Assembly: GCA_965200535.1 (NCBI GenBank)
Contig: CBDAUF010000002.1
Coordinates: 1,550,001-1,614,000, forward strand
DNA length: 64,000 bases
From: MPNO01 sp965200535
GTDB lineage: Bacteria; Pseudomonadota; Alphaproteobacteria; MPNO01
Direction of reading: 5' to 3'
Of this stretch, positions 17,746 through 24,898 are shown piece after piece. A program made the translations under genes and the position numbers. The notes beneath the pieces were generated by a model. The model saw only the letters and a list, made by a program, of their open reading frames with translations, had not been told where the DNA came from and did not search any database. The first letter of the stretch is position 1. Every line of letters begins with the position of its first letter.

Positions 17746-18984
17746 ATGGTCGAGAGAACGGACGGCGTCAGGGAATTCGATATCAAGGAATTCGACCGTG
17801 CCACGTCGACTACCGATGTCCTGGCCCACGCCGAACGGCAGAAGCAGGAGCGCGGACTCGACGATGTGCTCGTCATCGACGTCGATGCCCACCATTTCGA
17901 GAACAGCTCGTGGGCGCGGATCGTCGAGTACATCGAGGACCCCGTGATGCGCCACATGGCGCAGGCGTTCGAACGGCCCGACGGCAGCAACCCCGGAGGG
18001 CTGTTGAATGCCCAGCCGGGCCTCAATTTCCAGAACGTCGCGGGCCGCATCCAGCACGCCGGCGGCACGCGCCTCGAGGAGATCGAGGACCAGACGGTCC
18101 ACCGCGACGTCGTCATGGCGCAGCGGTCGATGGACGCGCTCGGCATCGACTACCAGGTGATGTTCCCGACGCCGATGCTGCAACTCGGCCTGCACCCCAA
18201 TCCGCAGATGGAGGTCGAGCTCGCCTTCGCCTACAACCGCTGGCTGACGCAGGAGGTGCTGACCGGCGACAACCGCGTGACGACGATGATCTACCTGCCG
18301 TTCTGCGATGCCGACGCGTCGTTGAGGACGGTCGAGGAGTTCGCGGACAAGCCTGGCGTTGTCGGTTTCAACATCACCTCGGTGAGGCACAAACCGGTCC
18401 ATCACAACCAGTACATGAAGGTCTACGCGGCGATCCAGGAAACCGGCCTGCCGCTCGGCTTCCACGCGGGACCGACCTGGCACGACGAATGGACCAGCCA
18501 GATCGACCGCTTTATCGGCGTTCACGCGATTTCGTTCGTCCTGTGCAACATGGTGCACATGACCAACTGGGTTCTGGAAGGGCTGTGCGAGCGCTTCCCC
18601 GACTTGCCGGTGATCTGGATCGAGAGCGGGCTCGCCTGGGTGCCGTTCATGATGCAGCGGCTGGACAGCGAGTATTTCATGCGCTCATCCGAGGCGCCGC
18701 TGCTCAAACGCCCGCCGAGCGAGTACATCCGCGAGATGTACTACACCTGTCAGCCCATGGAGACCCGGGATCAGAGGCTGCTGCGCTCGACCTTCGAGGC
18801 AATCAATGCCGAGACTCAGCTTCTTTACGCATCCGATTGGCCCCATTGGGATTTCGACTCCCCGAGCGTGATCTTGGACCTGCCGTTCCTCGACCTGACG
18901 GCGAAACGGAACATCCTCGGCGGCAACGCCAACCGGCTGTTCAACCTCGCCCCGCAGATCGGCGTGCGCGCCGCCGCCGAATAG
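17746..18984 (+). CDS. Amidohydrolase-superfamily (ACMSD/LigW-like) enzyme
   Basis: This 412-residue TIM-barrel protein belongs to the amidohydrolase-2 family. An N-terminal metal site lies in VIDVDAHHFE, a histidine in GFHAGPTW, and the C-terminal metal aspartate in LYASDWPHWD. Relatives include 2-amino-3-carboxymuconate-semialdehyde decarboxylase and 5-carboxyvanillate decarboxylase, so C-C decarboxylation or hydrolysis of an aromatic or ring-cleaved acid is plausible. Its segment ESGLAWVPFMMQRLD aligns with the interrupted paralogue near 60.9 kb and carries Trp where that gene has TAG. The ATG at 17746 is preferred over GTG at 17731 because GGAG lies upstream. It sits between aldehyde dehydrogenase and UbiD genes. 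Confidence 0.85.
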   Translation: MVERTDGVREFDIKEFDRATSTTDVLAHAERQKQERGLDDVLVIDVDAHHFENSSWARIVEYIEDPVMRHMAQAFERPDGSNPGGLLNAQPGLNFQNVAGRIQHAGGTRLEEIEDQTVHRDVVMAQRSMDALGIDYQVMFPTPMLQLGLHPNPQMEVELAFAYNRWLTQEVLTGDNRVTTMIYLPFCDADASLRTVEEFADKPGVVGFNITSVRHKPVHHNQYMKVYAAIQETGLPLGFHAGPTWHDEWTSQIDRFIGVHAISFVLCNMVHMTNWVLEGLCERFPDLPVIWIESGLAWVPFMMQRLDSEYFMRSSEAPLLKRPPSEYIREMYYTCQPMETRDQRLLRSTFEAINAETQLLYASDWPHWDFDSPSVILDLPFLDLTAKRNILGGNANRLFNLAPQIGVRAAAE

Positions 18985-19015
18985 TGCGCCAACGCCTCGG
19001 GGAAGCCGCCGCCGC

Positions 19016-20485
19016 ATGACCGGGCGAGGCGCAAAGCCGGCCCTGGTTCGCCCGAACCGGGGATACGAGGATCTGCGCGAACTCATCTCGATCTTCGAGG
19101 AGATGGGCGAGATCGAGCGCGTCGAGGGGGCGGACTGGCGGTTCGAGGTGGGCGCGGTCGCCGAGACCACCGCGGCCGCGAAGCCGGGCCGCGCGCCCGC
19201 CATCCTGTTCGACAATATTCCCGGATACCCGGAAGGCTTCCGGATCATGTCGGGCGGCGCCAACGCGTTCCGCCGGCTCGCGGTCGTGCTCGGACTCGAC
19301 GAGCCGCGCCGCGAACTCGACCTCGTTAACGCCTACCGCGTCCGCATGCGCGAAGGGTTCGAGACGATTCCCCCGGTCGAAGTGGAGAGCGGGCCGGTTC
19401 TCGAAAACATCCTGCGGGGAAACGATATCGACGCGTTCAAGTTTCCGGTCCCCTGGGTGCACGAACATGACGGGGGGCGTTACATCGGCACCGAAGACCT
19501 CGTCGTCATGCGCGATCCGGACAACGGCTGGGTCAACAGCGCCACCTACCGCGTGATGGTGCACGATGCGAAGACGGCCGCGATCTGGATGTCTCCCGGC
19601 AAGCACGGCCGGTTCATCAGCCGGAAATATTTCGACCGCGGCGAGCCTTGCCCGGTCCTGATCTGCTGCGGCCAGGACCCGCTCCTGTTCCTGACCGCCC
19701 ACCAGGAAATCGATATCGGCACCGACGAACTCGCTTACGCCGGCGGTTTGCGCGGACGCGCGATTCCGATCGTGCGGAGCGAAGTGCACGGCCTGCCGAT
19801 CCCGGCGCACGCGGAAGTGGTGATCGAGGGCTCCATCCTGCCGGACGAAACGCGCGAGGAGGGCCCGTTCGGCGAGTTCATGGGCTATTACGCCTCCAAT
19901 GCCAGCGAACAGCCGATCGTCCGGATCGAACGCATCTACCACCGCAACGACCCGATCCTGACGCTCGCCATCCCGTCGCGGCCGCCCGAAAACTTTACCT
20001 TTGCGCGCGCCACGGTGAAGTCGGCGATGATCTGGGAGGAGATCGAAAAGGCCGGCCTCCCCGGTGTCCAGGGGGTCTGGTGCCACGAGGCCGGAGCGGG
20101 GCGGTTGTTCAATGTCGTCTCGATCAGGCAGATGTATCCGGGCCATGCAAGCCAGGCGGCGATGCTCGCGGCCAATTGTCACGCCGGAAACTATGCCGGG
20201 CGCTGGGTGGTTGTGGTCGACGAGGACATCGACCCTTCCAACATGTTTGACGTGGTCTGGGCGATGTCGACCCGCTGCGACCCGCCCGAGGATATTCAGT
20301 ACATCAAGCGCGCATGGTCGACGCCGCTCGACCCGCTGCTGCGCGAACCGCCGTTCCACAACAACCGGGCGATCGTCGATGCCTGCCGGCCATTCGGCTG
20401 GAAGGACGAATTCCCGCGCGTCGCCGAGGCCAGCCCGGAACTCAAGGAACAGGTGCGCGCAAAGTGGCCGCACCTCTACGACTGA
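19016..20485 (+). CDS. UbiD-family prenylated-FMN decarboxylase
   Basis: This 489-residue protein matches the UbiD family end to end. The catalytic Arg-Glu-Glu triad is probably R179 (SATYR), E282 and E287 (EGPFGEF), with spacing like that of characterised family members. UbiD enzymes use prenylated FMN to reversibly decarboxylate aromatic or alpha,beta-unsaturated acids. The cofactor is made by UbiX, which is not in the window. It follows the amidohydrolase by 31 bases and probably shares its operon. Catabolic use fits better than ubiquinone biosynthesis because no other ubi genes are near. Confidence 0.9.
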   Translation: MTGRGAKPALVRPNRGYEDLRELISIFEEMGEIERVEGADWRFEVGAVAETTAAAKPGRAPAILFDNIPGYPEGFRIMSGGANAFRRLAVVLGLDEPRRELDLVNAYRVRMREGFETIPPVEVESGPVLENILRGNDIDAFKFPVPWVHEHDGGRYIGTEDLVVMRDPDNGWVNSATYRVMVHDAKTAAIWMSPGKHGRFISRKYFDRGEPCPVLICCGQDPLLFLTAHQEIDIGTDELAYAGGLRGRAIPIVRSEVHGLPIPAHAEVVIEGSILPDETREEGPFGEFMGYYASNASEQPIVRIERIYHRNDPILTLAIPSRPPENFTFARATVKSAMIWEEIEKAGLPGVQGVWCHEAGAGRLFNVVSIRQMYPGHASQAAMLAANCHAGNYAGRWVVVVDEDIDPSNMFDVVWAMSTRCDPPEDIQYIKRAWSTPLDPLLREPPFHNNRAIVDACRPFGWKDEFPRVAEASPELKEQVRAKWPHLYD

Positions 20486-20503
20486 GGGCGCCCGCTCTGC
20501 CGG

Positions 20504-21553
20504 TCAGGCGAATTGTGGAATGACCTTTTCGCCGAACAGCCGCATCGACCGCTCCGCTTCCTCGAACGGGATGTGGCCGAAATTGATCTGCATCGAGGCG
20601 ACCTCGAAGTCGACCATGCCCCGGTAGGCGTTGATCTGGTCCACGACCTGCTCCGGTGTGCCGACCCAGGCCGCGCCGGCCTCGAGCTGGGTCTCGAACG
20701 ATTCCCTGGCGAGAGCCCGATACACCTTGTCGTAGCCCGGATAGTCCTTGCTCGCCGCCCCCTCGACCCAGGGCCGCGCCGAATCGACGATCGCCTGCAG
20801 GTAGCGGTTGACCGGCTCGCGTGCGATGGCCACCGCCTTGCCGGCGTCTTCGTGGCAGAACATGTGGAAGGCGAGCATCACCTTGCCGTTGCCCGGATGC
20901 CCGGCCGACTTCCACGCCTCGCGGTAGAGGCCAAGCAGTTCGATCATTTGGGACGAGATCAGCGGGATCGCCATGATGTAGTTGCCCTGCTCGCCCGCCT
21001 TGACGAAGGACGAGGGCGTTTTCGTCGTCGCCGTCCAGATCGGCGGGCGCGGCTTCTGGGTCGGGCGCGGCAACGAGGTCACGTTCTCGAAACTGTGAAA
21101 ACGCCCTTCGCAGGTCACGTTCTCTTCTTCCAGAAGGAGGCGGATCTGCTCCGCCCCCTCGTCGAACCTGGCGACGCTCTCGTCCAGGCTGATGCCGAAC
21201 TTCTCGAACTCGTGCGGCAGAAATGCGCGCGCCATGCCGAGATCGAGCCGCCCGCCCGAGATCGCATCCAGCATCCCCGCCTCGCCGGCGATCTTGAGCG
21301 GATGGTTGAACACCGGCAGCACGGCGCCGGTCACGATGCGCGCATTCCGGGTGCGCTGGCAGGCGGCGCTGAGAAACACGATCGGCGCCGGGCTGTAACC
21401 GCCATAGGGGAGAAAGTAGTGTTCCACGGTGCGCACATGGGCGTAGCCGTAGACGTCGACCAGGTCGCAGAGCGACAGGCATTCGGAGAAATAGTCGGCG
21501 CCGGACTTTGTCTCCGGACCGATGGACGGAAAAAACTGGACGCCGAATTCCAT
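20504..21553 (-). CDS. LLM-class flavin-dependent oxidoreductase
   Basis: This 349-residue protein is a luciferase-like monooxygenase-family enzyme, beginning MEFGVQFFPS. It has the typical TVEHYFLPYGGYSPAPIVFL region and the SGGRLDLGMARAF motif of the TIM-barrel family. Such enzymes use reduced FMN or F420 to oxidise small organic compounds. It starts at ATG 21553 with an excellent AGGAGGAG. It lies downstream of TRAP genes on the same strand, with a decayed LivF fragment between, and converges on UbiD. Confidence 0.87.
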   Translation of the reverse strand: MEFGVQFFPSIGPETKSGADYFSECLSLCDLVDVYGYAHVRTVEHYFLPYGGYSPAPIVFLSAACQRTRNARIVTGAVLPVFNHPLKIAGEAGMLDAISGGRLDLGMARAFLPHEFEKFGISLDESVARFDEGAEQIRLLLEEENVTCEGRFHSFENVTSLPRPTQKPRPPIWTATTKTPSSFVKAGEQGNYIMAIPLISSQMIELLGLYREAWKSAGHPGNGKVMLAFHMFCHEDAGKAVAIAREPVNRYLQAIVDSARPWVEGAASKDYPGYDKVYRALARESFETQLEAGAAWVGTPEQVVDQINAYRGMVDFEVASMQINFGHIPFEEAERSMRLFGEKVIPQFA

Positions 21554-21579
21554 ATCCGCTCCTCCTGCTGACGGGCAAT

Positions 21580-21607
21580 GCTATAGCCGGTGGCGCCGCC
21601 CGATCAA
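21580..21607 (-). promoter_or_regulatory. Candidate promoter for the LLM oxidoreductase gene
   Basis: On the minus strand TTGATC and TATAGC are separated by 16 bases and lie about 27 bases before the start codon at 21553. Each box matches sigma-70 consensus at four of six positions. The site overlaps the end of the LivF relic, suggesting the flavoenzyme gene has its own promoter. Confidence 0.35.
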
Positions 21608-21775
21608 TGCGCAGGTCGATGATCGCCGGCATCTGCTGTTCGCCGCCCGACATCGACCCCGCCAGTTGCCGGAACCGCCCTTTCAGCCGGGGAAACAGGG
21701 CGAAAACCCGCTCGACGAAGCGGGCCGGGAAAATTCGCCGACCCGCGATGTCCAGGCGCTGCCCGTCCCGATCGC
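21608..21775 (-). pseudogene. Relic of a LivF-like branched-chain amino acid ABC ATPase
   Basis: A minus-strand frame in this gap translates to a recognisable piece of a LivF-type ATPase. It contains RVFALFPRLKGRFRQLAGSM followed at once by SGGEQQM, the ABC signature loop that normally reads LSGGEQQM-LAIGRAL. After the signature the sequence diverges (PAIIDLRID), and no Walker A or Walker B motif is present. Only about 50 residues of a protein of roughly 235 remain, with no start codon or partner livG/H/M genes. It lies between the TRAP DctM gene and the LLM gene and marks a deletion or rearrangement. Confidence 0.75.
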
Positions 21776-21778
21776 GGG

Positions 21779-23107
21779 TCAGCCGACCATCAGACCAGGC
21801 AGGTAAAGCGCGAGGCCGGGAAACAGGATCAGAAGCACCAGCACGATCAACGCGCAGCCGATATAGGGCGCCGCCGCCGCCGCGACCTGCCACAGCGTGG
21901 TTCCCTTGGGCGCGACGCCGATCATCACGAACAGCAGCAGGCCGAAGGGCGGCGTCGTCAGGCTGATCTCGAGCGCGAGCAGCATCACCAGCCCGAACCA
22001 GATCAGGTCGAACTGCAGCGTTTCCGCCAGCGGAAAGAAGATCGGCACGGTCAGCAGCATCATCGAGACCTGGTCCATGAACATGCCGAGTACCAGGAGC
22101 ACGCCGAACATGATCAGCAGCATGACGATGGGCAGCAGATCGACCTTGGTCGCCCATTCGATCAGACCGGCGCTGGCGCCGGTGAAAGCGAGAAGCTGGC
22201 TGAAGGTGGACGAGGCGAGGATGATCAGCAGCACCATCGCGGTCACCCGCACCGATCCGGCAACCGACCTGACCAGCACGTTCCAGGTCAGCACCCGGTA
22301 AAGCGCCGCCAGTATGAGCACGCCCAGCGCGCCGAAGCCCGCCGCCTCGGTCGGCGTGGCGATGCCGAGGATGATCAGCCCGATCACGCAAAACACGACG
22401 AAACCCATCGGCAGAACGTTGGCGACCAGCGCCCAGAGCATCTTGCCGATCGTCGCCTTTTCCACCGCGTAGGCAGGCGCCGCGTCCTTGTCGATCTTCA
22501 CCTGGGCGTAGATCAGGATCGAGTAGAGCACGGCGAGCACCAGGCCGGGCAGGACGCCGGCGATCAGCAGCTTGCCGATGTCGATTTCGGCGAGGCTGGC
22601 CAGCAGCACCGCGAGCGCCGACGGCGGGATGATCATCGCCAGCCCGCCGGTGCCGAGGATCGGCCCCATCGACATGTGCTTCTTGTAGCCGCGGCTGGTC
22701 ATCTCGGGGACCATCATCGAGCCCATCATCGCCGTGTTGGCCATGGTGGAGCCCGAAAGGGTGGCGAAGATCGTGCCGCCGACGACCGTGATGTAGGACA
22801 ACCGGCCGGGCAGCCGGCCGAAGCAGAGGTCGAGCGCGTCGAAGACCCGGATCGCGAGCCCCGTGTGGAAGAACAGTTCGCCCATGATGATGAACAGGGG
22901 CACCGGGATCAGCGCGAAGATGGTCACCGACTCGACGGCGTTGACGACGATCTGGGGCATCGCGTCCAGCCCGCCCATGAAGATCATGGCGCCGATGATG
23001 TTGGCGGTCAGAAACGCGAACGCGACCGGAATCCCGAGCAGCATGAAGACGATGACCATGCCGACCAGGAACCCGGCGATGCTGTACCACTCGGTCAGAA
23101 ATTCCAT
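21779..23107 (-). CDS. dctM: TRAP transporter large permease, DctM family
   Basis: This 442-residue membrane protein has about 12 hydrophobic segments and DctM-family motifs, including GSTMANTAMMGSMMVPEM and IIPPSALAVLLASLAEI in the first half. It is the large subunit of a tripartite ATP-independent periplasmic transporter, which moves organic acids using the sodium or proton gradient. Its ATG directly follows the TAG of the small permease gene (TAGATG). The substrate is not readable, but adjacent catabolic genes suggest an organic or aromatic acid. Confidence 0.93.
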   Translation of the reverse strand: MEFLTEWYSIAGFLVGMVIVFMLLGIPVAFAFLTANIIGAMIFMGGLDAMPQIVVNAVESVTIFALIPVPLFIIMGELFFHTGLAIRVFDALDLCFGRLPGRLSYITVVGGTIFATLSGSTMANTAMMGSMMVPEMTSRGYKKHMSMGPILGTGGLAMIIPPSALAVLLASLAEIDIGKLLIAGVLPGLVLAVLYSILIYAQVKIDKDAAPAYAVEKATIGKMLWALVANVLPMGFVVFCVIGLIILGIATPTEAAGFGALGVLILAALYRVLTWNVLVRSVAGSVRVTAMVLLIILASSTFSQLLAFTGASAGLIEWATKVDLLPIVMLLIMFGVLLVLGMFMDQVSMMLLTVPIFFPLAETLQFDLIWFGLVMLLALEISLTTPPFGLLLFVMIGVAPKGTTLWQVAAAAAPYIGCALIVLVLLILFPGLALYLPGLMVG

Positions 23108-23620
23108 CTACAGCGACTCCGAGGAGCCGGCGCTGCCCGTGTAGTACGACCCATAGCCGAGCAGATAGCGGCAGAACTCGACGGCAACCAGTGTGAAACC
23201 CAGCGGAAACGACAGGAAAAGGATCCACTTGGGCATGTCGATCGAGCGCAGGTCGAGTTCGCCGGTGCCGAACGACTCGCGCATCTCGAGGAACCCGTAC
23301 CACACGAATAGAAGCGACAATACGATGCACAACACATAGACGGCCTTGGCCATCGCCCACCGCACGCGCGGCGGCATCGCCATGGTCAGCGACTCGACGA
23401 CCACGTGGCCCCGGCAGCGCACCAGCCACGGCGCGGCGAGCATGGTCGAGAACAGGAGACAGTATTCCGCGATCGCGCTGTACCACTGGAGCGCGTTGTA
23501 GCCGACCGTGCGGATCGCCACGTCGGCAATGATGCCGACGAAGATCACCACCAGCATCACCCCGGCCACGATGGCGAGCGCGACGATCAGCCCGTCATAG
23601 GCTCTGGAGAGGAGTTTCAT
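23108..23620 (-). CDS. dctQ: TRAP transporter small permease, DctQ family
   Basis: This 170-residue protein has four membrane segments and the DctQ pattern, including WYSAIAEYCLLFSTMLAAPW and a following VVVESL. It pairs with the DctM protein encoded immediately downstream. It lies 72 bases after the receptor gene, giving the usual order receptor, small permease, large permease. Confidence 0.9.
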   Translation of the reverse strand: MKLLSRAYDGLIVALAIVAGVMLVVIFVGIIADVAIRTVGYNALQWYSAIAEYCLLFSTMLAAPWLVRCRGHVVVESLTMAMPPRVRWAMAKAVYVLCIVLSLLFVWYGFLEMRESFGTGELDLRSIDMPKWILFLSFPLGFTLVAVEFCRYLLGYGSYYTGSAGSSESL

Positions 23621-23692
23621 CGGGGCGAAACAGGAAAGCCGCCGCGCTCCCGGAAACTGCCGTCTTCCGGGGCGCGCGGACGGCCCTGTGGG

Positions 23693-24688
23693 CTACTGAC
23701 CGTGGTAGAGTTTGGAAAGGGCTTTGGCCTCCGGCGTGTCGACCTTCTTGAGACGCTCGATCGGCACCGTGTTGGCGAGCGAGATATAGCGCTCGGCCGC
23801 CTTCCCGCTCATGGTGATCGTCTTGTGGCCGAACTCCTTGGCGAGGACGCCGGCTTCCTTCTCCACCAGGGGCTTCCAGTAGTCGTGAGACATGTGCTCC
23901 CAGTCGCGCCCGAGCTTGATCATCAACTCCCGGCCCTCCTTGCTGAGCTTCTTGAGCGCCTTGTTGGAGATGAAGATGCAGGGCTCGAGCTGGTAGAACT
24001 TGGGATAGACGCGGTACTTGACGAACTTCGCCCAGCCCATGCGGCGGGTCCACAGCTCCGGGAAGGCGAAACCGTCGACCAGGCCGCGTTCGAGAGCGTT
24101 GTAGATTTCGGGCACCTGGACGGTAATGGTGGTCGCGCCGAGCTCTTTCAGGAAACCGTCGTAGATCGGCACCGAGCGCATCTTGAAGCCCTCGAGCGAG
24201 ACCATGCCGTCGGGATTCATCTTGGGCTCGCGGCTGAGATACAGCACGAACGAGACGCTGGTTGCGGTCTGCGACAGGATGATTCCGTCGAGCCGCCTAG
24301 TAATCGCAGCGTTTAGCGTATCCATCGCGCCGGTCTTGCGCGCCTCCCAGGGCGGGATCATCGTGGCCGACAGGGCATCGACCTCGGGGACCGCGCCGCG
24401 GTGGTAGCTGGCGGCCGTGAACATCAGGTCGTAGAGCCCCGACTTGAACCCCTTGGCCTGCGCCGGCGCCTTGGAGATTTCCGGCCCGCCGATATGGCGG
24501 ATCTTGAATTGCCCCTTGCCGGCCTTGTTGGCGAACTCGATGAATTTCAGGAAATCGGGGGTCAGCGGAAAGTTCTTCGGCCAGCCGGAGATGCCCTTGA
24601 GCGGCACCTCGGCCGCCTCCACCGCCGGCCCGGCCAGCAGCGCTCCCGCCACCGCCGCGGCTGCGATGGATAGCAACGATTTTCTCAT
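23693..24688 (-). CDS. dctP: TRAP transporter periplasmic solute receptor, DctP family
   Basis: This 331-residue protein begins with a Sec signal peptide (MRKSLLSIAAAAVAGALL...AAEV). The mature part has DctP receptor features, including the conserved-arginine region EGFKMRSVPIYDGFLKELGA. It binds the organic acid in the periplasm and delivers it to the DctQM permease. The ATG at 24688 has AGGGAG at good spacing. A short stretch near 24290-24325 (TLNAAITR) uses CTA, GCT, ATT, ACT and AGG codons, which are unusual in this GC-rich setting. Confidence 0.92.
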   Translation of the reverse strand: MRKSLLSIAAAAVAGALLAGPAVEAAEVPLKGISGWPKNFPLTPDFLKFIEFANKAGKGQFKIRHIGGPEISKAPAQAKGFKSGLYDLMFTAASYHRGAVPEVDALSATMIPPWEARKTGAMDTLNAAITRRLDGIILSQTATSVSFVLYLSREPKMNPDGMVSLEGFKMRSVPIYDGFLKELGATTITVQVPEIYNALERGLVDGFAFPELWTRRMGWAKFVKYRVYPKFYQLEPCIFISNKALKKLSKEGRELMIKLGRDWEHMSHDYWKPLVEKEAGVLAKEFGHKTITMSGKAAERYISLANTVPIERLKKVDTPEAKALSKLYHGQ

Positions 24689-24898
24689 GATCGAACTCCC
24701 TGTGAATGCAGTCTTCGGTTGGACCCGCTGGCGCGATAGGGTTCCCCATTTCCGCGGTTTGCGCAAGCCGCAGCAGCGGCGTTTCGATGATCCGGGCCGA
24801 CAACAGCCGAAACACTGTTCGGCATCGATATTCGCGGGCGCCGCCTCAAGATTGAAGCGGTCCGGCTTCCGCGTTTTCGCGACGCATCCGCGCCGGCG
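24689..24898. other. Intergenic region upstream of dctP
   Basis: This 210-base stretch separates the dctP start from the end of the RND gene, both on the minus strand. I see no coding frame with family resemblance and no strong hairpin. It should contain the promoter of the TRAP operon, but no convincing box pair was found. Confidence 0.35.

Noticed and set aside
20442..23486. 1,014-codon minus-strand open frame across LLM and TRAP genes
   Set aside because: Most of it is an off-frame shadow of three well-supported genes. Only its segment in the 21.6-21.8 kb gap is meaningful and is reported as a LivF relic.
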